From assembly GCF_036346105.1 (NCBI RefSeq), contig NZ_CP107811.1, positions 5,413,501 through 5,477,500 on the forward strand: a DNA stretch of 64,000 nucleotides. Direction: 5' to 3'. The notes under the pieces are model-generated. The model was given only the letters and a program-made list of their open reading frames with translations. It did no database searches and had not been told where the DNA came from. The stretch's first letter is position 1, and each line of letters starts with the position of its first letter. Positions 59,755-64,000 of the stretch are shown piece by piece. The DNA comes from Streptomyces sp. NBC_00539. Its GTDB lineage: Bacteria; Actinomycetota; Actinomycetes; Streptomycetales; Streptomycetaceae. The translations under genes were made by a program, and so were the position numbers.

Positions 59755-61410
59755 CTACGGCGTTTCCCCCGGGTCCGGCGTCGGGCCCGGGGAGCCGGAA
59801 GGAGCCGGTGGAGCGGAGGAGGAGGCCCCGGCCGTCGGGGTCTCCTCCTCGCACGTCACGGAGAAGTCCATCCACGCCGAGACCGCCCGGGCGGGCATGC
59901 GCACCTCCAGCCGGACCGCGTCGTCGAAGCTGCCGCCGGTGCCGGGCTCCGTGTGGTGGAACTGCCGGGTCTTCGCGCCGCCCGCCTCGTACGTGACGCT
60001 CTGCCAGCCCGCGTCGGGGGCCGCCGTCCCGCCGCGCGTCACCCAGCGGTACTCCACCACGGCGGGAACGGCGTCCACCGCGATCGTCCCGGTGAAGGCG
60101 GGCGCGCCGGCCGGGGGCGGCGGGCAGGTGCCGCGGTAGGAGCCGTACAGGGTGTGGACGTACAGCGTCACCTGCCGCCCGGGCGTCGGGCTGCCGCTCG
60201 CCGGCGGGGAGTCGGAGGGGGCCGGCGGCGGGCTCGCGGAGGCGGGCGCCGACCCCGTCGGGCCGCTCCCGCCGCTCCCGCCGCTCCCGGTGCTGCCGTT
60301 GCTGCCGTCCGGCCGGCCGCGCTCGTCGAACAGCAGCCAGCCCAGCGCCACCACCGCCAGGAGCAGCACCACGACCCCGGCGGCCAGCACCAGCCCGGCC
60401 CGCCTGCGCCCGGACTCCGCGGCGGCAACGCGCGTGGCGAGTGGCGTGGCGAGGGGGGTGGTGGGCGCCTGGCCGGAGGGGTTGCGCTCGGGCAGCGGGG
60501 TCGTCGGCGCCTGCGGCCCCGACGCCGGACCGGCTGGGGCCCGTACGGTTCCTCCCGCGCCCTGTGGGGCCCGTACGGTTCCTCCCGCGCCGATGACGCG
60601 CAGCATCCGGGCCGCCTCCGCCGCGGGCAGCCGCTCGTCCGGGTCCTTGCGCAGCAGCCCCTCCAGCACGGGCGCCAGCGGCCCGGCCCGGCGCGGCGGC
60701 GGCGGTTCCCCCTCCACCACCGCCCGCAGCGTGGCCAGCGGGGTGTCCCGGCGGAACGGCGAAGCCCCCTCGACGGCCGCGTACAGCAGCACCCCGAGCG
60801 ACCACAGGTCCGACGCGGGCCCCGGCTCACGGCCCAGCGCCCGCTCCGGCGCGAGGAACTCGGGGGACCCGACCACCTCTCCCGTCCTCGTGATCGCGGA
60901 GGAGCCCTCCAGGCTCGCGATCCCGAAGTCCCCGAGGAGGACCCGGCCGTCATTGGCGATCAGTACGTTGGCGGGCTTGACGTCGCGGTGCACCACCCCC
61001 GACTCGTGCGCGGAGCGCAGCGCGGCCAGCACCTGTTCGCCGATGTGCGCGGCCCGTTGCGGGGTCATCGGCCCCTCGCCCTCCAGCACGTCCGCCAGCG
61101 AGAGCCCGCGCACCAGCTCCATCACGATCCAGGGGCGGCCGCCCTCGGTGGCCACGTCGTAGACGGTCACCACCCCGCGGTGCGAGACCCGCGCCGCCGC
61201 CCAGGCCTCCCGCTCCAGCCGCCGGTACATCCGCTCCACCTCGGCCGGGTCCAGTCCGGCGGGCGCCCGGACCTCCTTCACCGCGACCTCGCGGCCGAGC
61301 ACCTCGTCACGGGCCCGCCACACGATGCCCATGCCGCCGCGGCCCAGCGGACCCAGCAGCCGGTAGCGGCCGGCGATGACACGCCCGTCCTCATCCATGT
61401 TCCCGCTCAC
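59755..61410 (-). CDS. Membrane Ser/Thr protein kinase (PknB-like)
   Basis: 551 aa. The kinase domain (residues ~14-270) has the G-loop LLGPLGRGGMGIVWRARDE, the invariant Lys in VAVKEVRAP, catalytic loop VVHRDVKPANVLIAND, DFG in LLGDFGIASLEG and APE in EFLAPERAL. All catalytic residues are present. A Pro/Thr-rich linker follows, with a tandem GAGGTVRAP repeat, then a membrane helix (LVLAAGVVVLLLAVVALGWL, ~337-358), a low-complexity Ser/Gly/Pro stalk and an extracellular domain with a Cys pair. No PASTA domains. Likely senses an extracytoplasmic signal. Confidence 0.93.
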   Translation of the reverse strand: MSGNMDEDGRVIAGRYRLLGPLGRGGMGIVWRARDEVLGREVAVKEVRAPAGLDPAEVERMYRRLEREAWAAARVSHRGVVTVYDVATEGGRPWIVMELVRGLSLADVLEGEGPMTPQRAAHIGEQVLAALRSAHESGVVHRDVKPANVLIANDGRVLLGDFGIASLEGSSAITRTGEVVGSPEFLAPERALGREPGPASDLWSLGVLLYAAVEGASPFRRDTPLATLRAVVEGEPPPPRRAGPLAPVLEGLLRKDPDERLPAAEAARMLRVIGAGGTVRAPQGAGGTVRAPAGPASGPQAPTTPLPERNPSGQAPTTPLATPLATRVAAAESGRRRAGLVLAAGVVVLLLAVVALGWLLFDERGRPDGSNGSTGSGGSGGSGPTGSAPASASPPPAPSDSPPASGSPTPGRQVTLYVHTLYGSYRGTCPPPPAGAPAFTGTIAVDAVPAVVEYRWVTRGGTAAPDAGWQSVTYEAGGAKTRQFHHTEPGTGGSFDDAVRLEVRMPARAVSAWMDFSVTCEEETPTAGASSSAPPAPSGSPGPTPDPGETP

Positions 61411-61684
61411 ACGAGCCCCCCACGGCCGTCACCGGATGATCACTCCAAGTTAGCGCAGCGGGGGTGTCCTGACCCCTGTCGTGACGGGACTGCCGCAAAG
61501 GAGCCCCCGATGCGGTCCGGAAGGCGGCCGACCTGTGCGGAGAGTGATCGCCGACTGCACTGAGTAACCGTCAACTCCCCGTAGGTATAGGGGTAATTCA
61601 CACCACCGGGATACCCGGGGGCGACGCCGGGGCGATAGGGTTAACCTGCCCGGGCCGGGTGCCCTCGTACGGGTGGGGAGAGAC
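61411..61684. promoter_or_regulatory. Divergent upstream region (kinase / small protein)
   Basis: A 274-bp gap between divergent genes. It includes the AT-richer GTAGGTATAGGGGTAATTCA (61581-61600), which could contain a -10 for the small protein gene, and CGATAGGGTTAACC (61631-61644) with a TAGGGT -10-like box. No operator recognised. Confidence 0.45.
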
Positions 61685-61954
61685 ATGGAACAGATAGCAA
61701 TGCGCAGCAGGCCGCCTCGCGTGCCTGCCATCACTTGCGGCAGCAGTGCGACCAGCTCGCGCCTCGACCGCCACCTCGCCGTGCTGGGCGGTCCCGCCGT
61801 CCCGCACCACGAGACCGCGGAGGCGACGCTGCTGATGCGCGAACTCACCTCCCGCGACCACACGCACTTCCAGCGGAGCCGGAGCGCGCGCGTCGCGCTG
61901 TTCGCGCCGCTGCGTCGGCTGCGGCGCACGCTCTTCGGCAGCCGCCGCTCGTAA
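61685..61954 (+). CDS. Small basic conserved protein
   Basis: 89 aa, basic, no known domain. The middle (DRHLAVLGGPAVPHHETAEA) is followed by a helical region (LLMRELTSRDHTHFQRSRSARVALFAPLRRL) and an Arg-rich end. The predicted Arg-rich helix could bind nucleic acid or membrane. GGGGAGAG lies just upstream of ATG 61685; a GTG at 61673 would add four residues. Similar short proteins are known in streptomycetes from memory, but function is unknown. Confidence 0.7.
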   Translation: MEQIAMRSRPPRVPAITCGSSATSSRLDRHLAVLGGPAVPHHETAEATLLMRELTSRDHTHFQRSRSARVALFAPLRRLRRTLFGSRRS

Positions 61955-62127
61955 CTGCCCCTGCGAGGCGGCCGGTTGGCCCGGCCGCACCCCGGCCCCG
62001 TCTTGTCCACGGCGTACTCCGGCAGTGCCCCGGCCTGCCCCGGTGTGCTCCGCCCCCTCCCGGCGGTCCTCGGTGTCCCGGCAACCCGGCGCGCTCGCGC
62101 CGGGCGGCCGGGCCCCGCCGTCACTCC
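61955..62127. other. GC-rich gap, no gene
   Basis: 173 bp of GC-rich spacer after the small protein and before the 3' end of the convergent CoA-transferase gene. No clear hairpin longer than 8 bp was seen. Confidence 0.4.
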
Positions 62128-63387
62128 TCAGGCGATCACACCGTCCCGGCGCAGCGCCGTGATCCGCTCGTCCGTCATCCCCAGGCCTCGCAGCAGCGCC
62201 TCGGTGTGCTCCCCGAGCGCGGGCACCGCCCCCATCAGCGGCGGCGGGCCGTCGGGCAGCCCGATCGGCGGCAGCAGCGCCCGCAGCGGACCCACCGGTG
62301 ACCCCACCTCCCGCCAGCGGTCACGCGCCGCCAGCTGGGGGTGCGCCGCCAGTCGCGCCACCGGGTTCAGCCGCGCACAGGCGATGCCCGCCGCCTCCAG
62401 GCGGCCGATCGCCTCCTCGGCGTCCAGCGCCGCCAGGGCCTTGGCCACCACCGCGTCGGTCGCCTCCCGGCCGCGGGTGCGGGCGGCGTTCGTCGCGTAC
62501 GCCGGATCGTCCGCCAGCTCCGGTCGCTCGAGGACCTGTTCCGCCAGGCGGCGCCACTCGCGGTCGTTCTGAACGGACAGCAGTACGCGGTCCCCGTCGG
62601 CCGTCGGATAGGCGTCATAAGGGGCGATGACGGCGTGGGCGAGGCCGGTCCGTACCGGCTGCCGCCCACCGTGCATCGTGTGGTGCAGGGGGTGGCCCAT
62701 CCACTCGGCGAGGGCGTCCAGCATCGACACCTCCACCCTGCCCCCGCGCCCGGTGGTCCCGCGGCGCAGGAGGGCGGCGAGCACTCCCGAGAAGGCGTAC
62801 ATGGCGGCCGCGATGTCGGCCGCGGGGATCCCCGCCTTGACGGGCTGCTCCGGGGTGCCGGTCACCGACACCAGCCCCGCCTCGCACTGGACGAGCATGT
62901 CGTAGGCGCGCTTGTGGGCGTACGGGCCCTCGGGGCCGTATCCGGAGATGTCCACGGCGACCAGCCGCGGGTAACGGGCGCACAGCGCCGCCGAGTCGAG
63001 GCCGAGCCGGGCGGCGGCGCCGTGGGCGAGGTTCTGGACGAAGACGTCGGCGCCGTCCAGCAGGCCGTGCAGGACCTCCCTCCCGCGCGGATCCTTGAGG
63101 TCCAGCGCGATCGACTCCTTGCCGCGGTTGGCCCAGACGAAGTGCGAGGCGAGGCCCTGGGCGGTGGTGTCGTAGGCGCGCGCGAAGTCGCCGCCGTCGG
63201 GTCGCTCGACCTTGATCACCCGCGCTCCCAGATCGGCGAGCTGGCGGGTGGCGAAGGGGGCCGAGACGGCCTGTTCGACGGCGACGACGGTGAGGCCTTC
63301 GAGGGGCAGCGGATCGGTGGCGGGCGCAGCGGGGTGCGGCGCGGGTCGTGGTGCGGATCGCGGCGCGGGGTGCGTGTCAGGAGCCAT
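62128..63387 (-). CDS. CaiB/BaiF family (class III) CoA-transferase
   Basis: 419 aa. Seen: PLPLEGLTVVAVEQAVSAPF and FATRQLADLGARVIKVERPD (N-terminal motif), FARAYDTTAQGLASHFVWANRGKESIALDL (CoA-binding region), YAHKRAYDMLVQCEAGLVSVTG with the catalytic Asp in YD, and a helical C-terminus. Class III CoA-transferases move CoA between acids such as formate/oxalate or carnitine derivatives. Substrate cannot be told. An N-terminal His/Pro/Arg stretch of ~30 residues precedes the fold, so a later start is possible. Confidence 0.9.
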   Translation of the reverse strand: MAPDTHPAPRSAPRPAPHPAAPATDPLPLEGLTVVAVEQAVSAPFATRQLADLGARVIKVERPDGGDFARAYDTTAQGLASHFVWANRGKESIALDLKDPRGREVLHGLLDGADVFVQNLAHGAAARLGLDSAALCARYPRLVAVDISGYGPEGPYAHKRAYDMLVQCEAGLVSVTGTPEQPVKAGIPAADIAAAMYAFSGVLAALLRRGTTGRGGRVEVSMLDALAEWMGHPLHHTMHGGRQPVRTGLAHAVIAPYDAYPTADGDRVLLSVQNDREWRRLAEQVLERPELADDPAYATNAARTRGREATDAVVAKALAALDAEEAIGRLEAAGIACARLNPVARLAAHPQLAARDRWREVGSPVGPLRALLPPIGLPDGPPPLMGAVPALGEHTEALLRGLGMTDERITALRRDGVIA

Positions 63388-63548
63388 GACAACCTGCCTA
63401 CCTGCTCGGACCCGGGGCTGTCATCCCGCACGGCGCCGAGAACCGCGCGGTTTCCCGCGCGGTGTGCCGGGGGTCCGGCACTTTCCTGGGCGGTGCGCTT
63501 CGAGCCCGGCTCGCCTTCGGCGCGGTGTGCCGGGGCCCCGGTCCGCTG

Positions 63549-64000
63549 TCAGCCCGGGCCGCGGGTGAAGCGGCGCGCGGCCGCCGGGGCGAACAGCGCC
63601 AGCAGGACCAGGGACCAGAGCACCGCCCCCGCCACCGGATGCGCCGCCGGCCAGGCGGCTCCCGGCGCGGCCCCGCCGCCCGCGTTGCCGCACAGTGCGC
63701 GCACCGCGCTCGCGACCGCGCTGATCGGGTTCCACTCGGCCACCGTCCGCAGCCACCCCGGCAGTCCTGCGGTCGGCAGGTACGCACTGGAGAGCATCGG
63801 CAGCACGAAGGTGGCGCTGCCCAGTTGGCCCGCCGCCTCCTCGCTCTTGCTCAGCAGCCCGAGGTACGTGCCCGTCCAGGCCGTGGCGAAGCGGAACAGC
63901 AGCAGCACCCCCAGAGCGCCGAGCGCGCCCGGCAGGCCGTGCTCGATCCGCCAGCCCATCGCCAGTCCCACCAGCATCAGCGGCACCATCGACACCGCCG
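63549..64000 (-). CDS. ABC-2 type transporter permease, C-terminal part (cut by window edge)
   Basis: The last ~150 residues of a membrane protein running off the right edge. Helices (LMLVGLAMGWRIEH, LGVLLLFRFATAWTGTYLGLL, AVLWSLVLLALFAPAAARRF) and the loop motif FVLPMLSSAYLPTAGLPGWLRTVAEWNPISAV, a hallmark of daunorubicin-resistance-type ABC-2 permeases (DrrB-like), identify the family. Its ATPase partner would be outside the window. The stop is at 63549-63551. Confidence 0.88.
   Translation of the reverse strand, partial: AVSMVPLMLVGLAMGWRIEHGLPGALGALGVLLLFRFATAWTGTYLGLLSKSEEAAGQLGSATFVLPMLSSAYLPTAGLPGWLRTVAEWNPISAVASAVRALCGNAGGGAAPGAAWPAAHPVAGAVLWSLVLLALFAPAAARRFTRGPG

Overview
The window is a 64 kb piece of a high-GC actinomycete chromosome, almost certainly Streptomyces. 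The evidence is roughly 72% G+C, frequent GTG/TTG starts, translationally coupled ATGA/GTGA gene junctions, Tat/Sec exported hydrolases, a LAxTG cell-wall sorting motif, an SflA-type SepF paralogue and a ParA/ScpA/ScpB locus. From memory, the order ald ... scpAB ... tyrA-cmk-plsC-der ... sflA ... dnaE2 ... lipase-LPMO ... SGNH esterase resembles the S. coelicolor region around SCO1725-SCO1773. This was not checked by alignment.

Layout. 1-7.5 kb: end of a TPR-like regulator, alanine dehydrogenase, then a chromosome-segregation operon (ParA-like ATPase, RHH-like small protein, ScpA, ScpB, large-subunit pseudouridine synthase). 7.5-11.1 kb: a compact NAD-salvage operon (pnuC-nadR-nrtR-ADP-ribosylglycohydrolase) behind a perfect palindrome that is the probable NrtR operator. 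11.2-17 kb: small accessory genes (nucleotidyltransferase, Rieske protein, DUF952), then housekeeping tyrA, cmk, plsC and der. 17-30.7 kb: development and envelope genes (Rpf-like muralytic protein, WYL regulator, PAP2 phosphatase, mannosyltransferase-like protein, MFS exporter, acyl-CoA dehydrogenase, SflA, a DUF5685 protein with an extreme Cys-rich tail, DUF1684, a streptogrisin-like protease).

30.7-41 kb is the most interesting part. It is a complete FxSxx-COOH RiPP/conflict-type system on the minus strand: a 54-aa precursor ending FNSAL (fxsA), a radical SAM/SPASM maturase whose C-terminal HExxH hydroxylase-type domain has lost its motif (fxsB), an AAC(3)-like acetyltransferase, a TIR-like protein (fxsC), a 1325-aa ParA-TIR-NB-ARC-TPR protein (fxsT) and a four-TM SLATT-type membrane protein. 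A SLOG-type nucleotide-binding protein converges on the SLATT gene. The mix of modified peptide, TIR/NB-ARC sensor, SLOG ligand binder and SLATT membrane effector looks like a signalling or immunity module.

41-50 kb: a lipoprotein with an internal duplication, an alpha/beta hydrolase, a VOC protein, a DUF3533 membrane protein, and a dnaE2-imuB-like mutagenesis operon with a possible LexA box. 50-64 kb: secreted enzymes (lipase, LAQTG-anchored AA10 LPMO, M4 protease, a second gluzincin, SGNH esterase) with DUF402, double GNAT, GntR, nitrobindin-like, AAA ATPase, Ser/Thr kinase and CoA-transferase genes. The window ends inside an ABC-2 permease. I saw no tRNA, rRNA, CRISPR array, transposase or prophage. 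Start codons were chosen by Shine-Dalgarno spacing, domain boundaries and gene overlaps.
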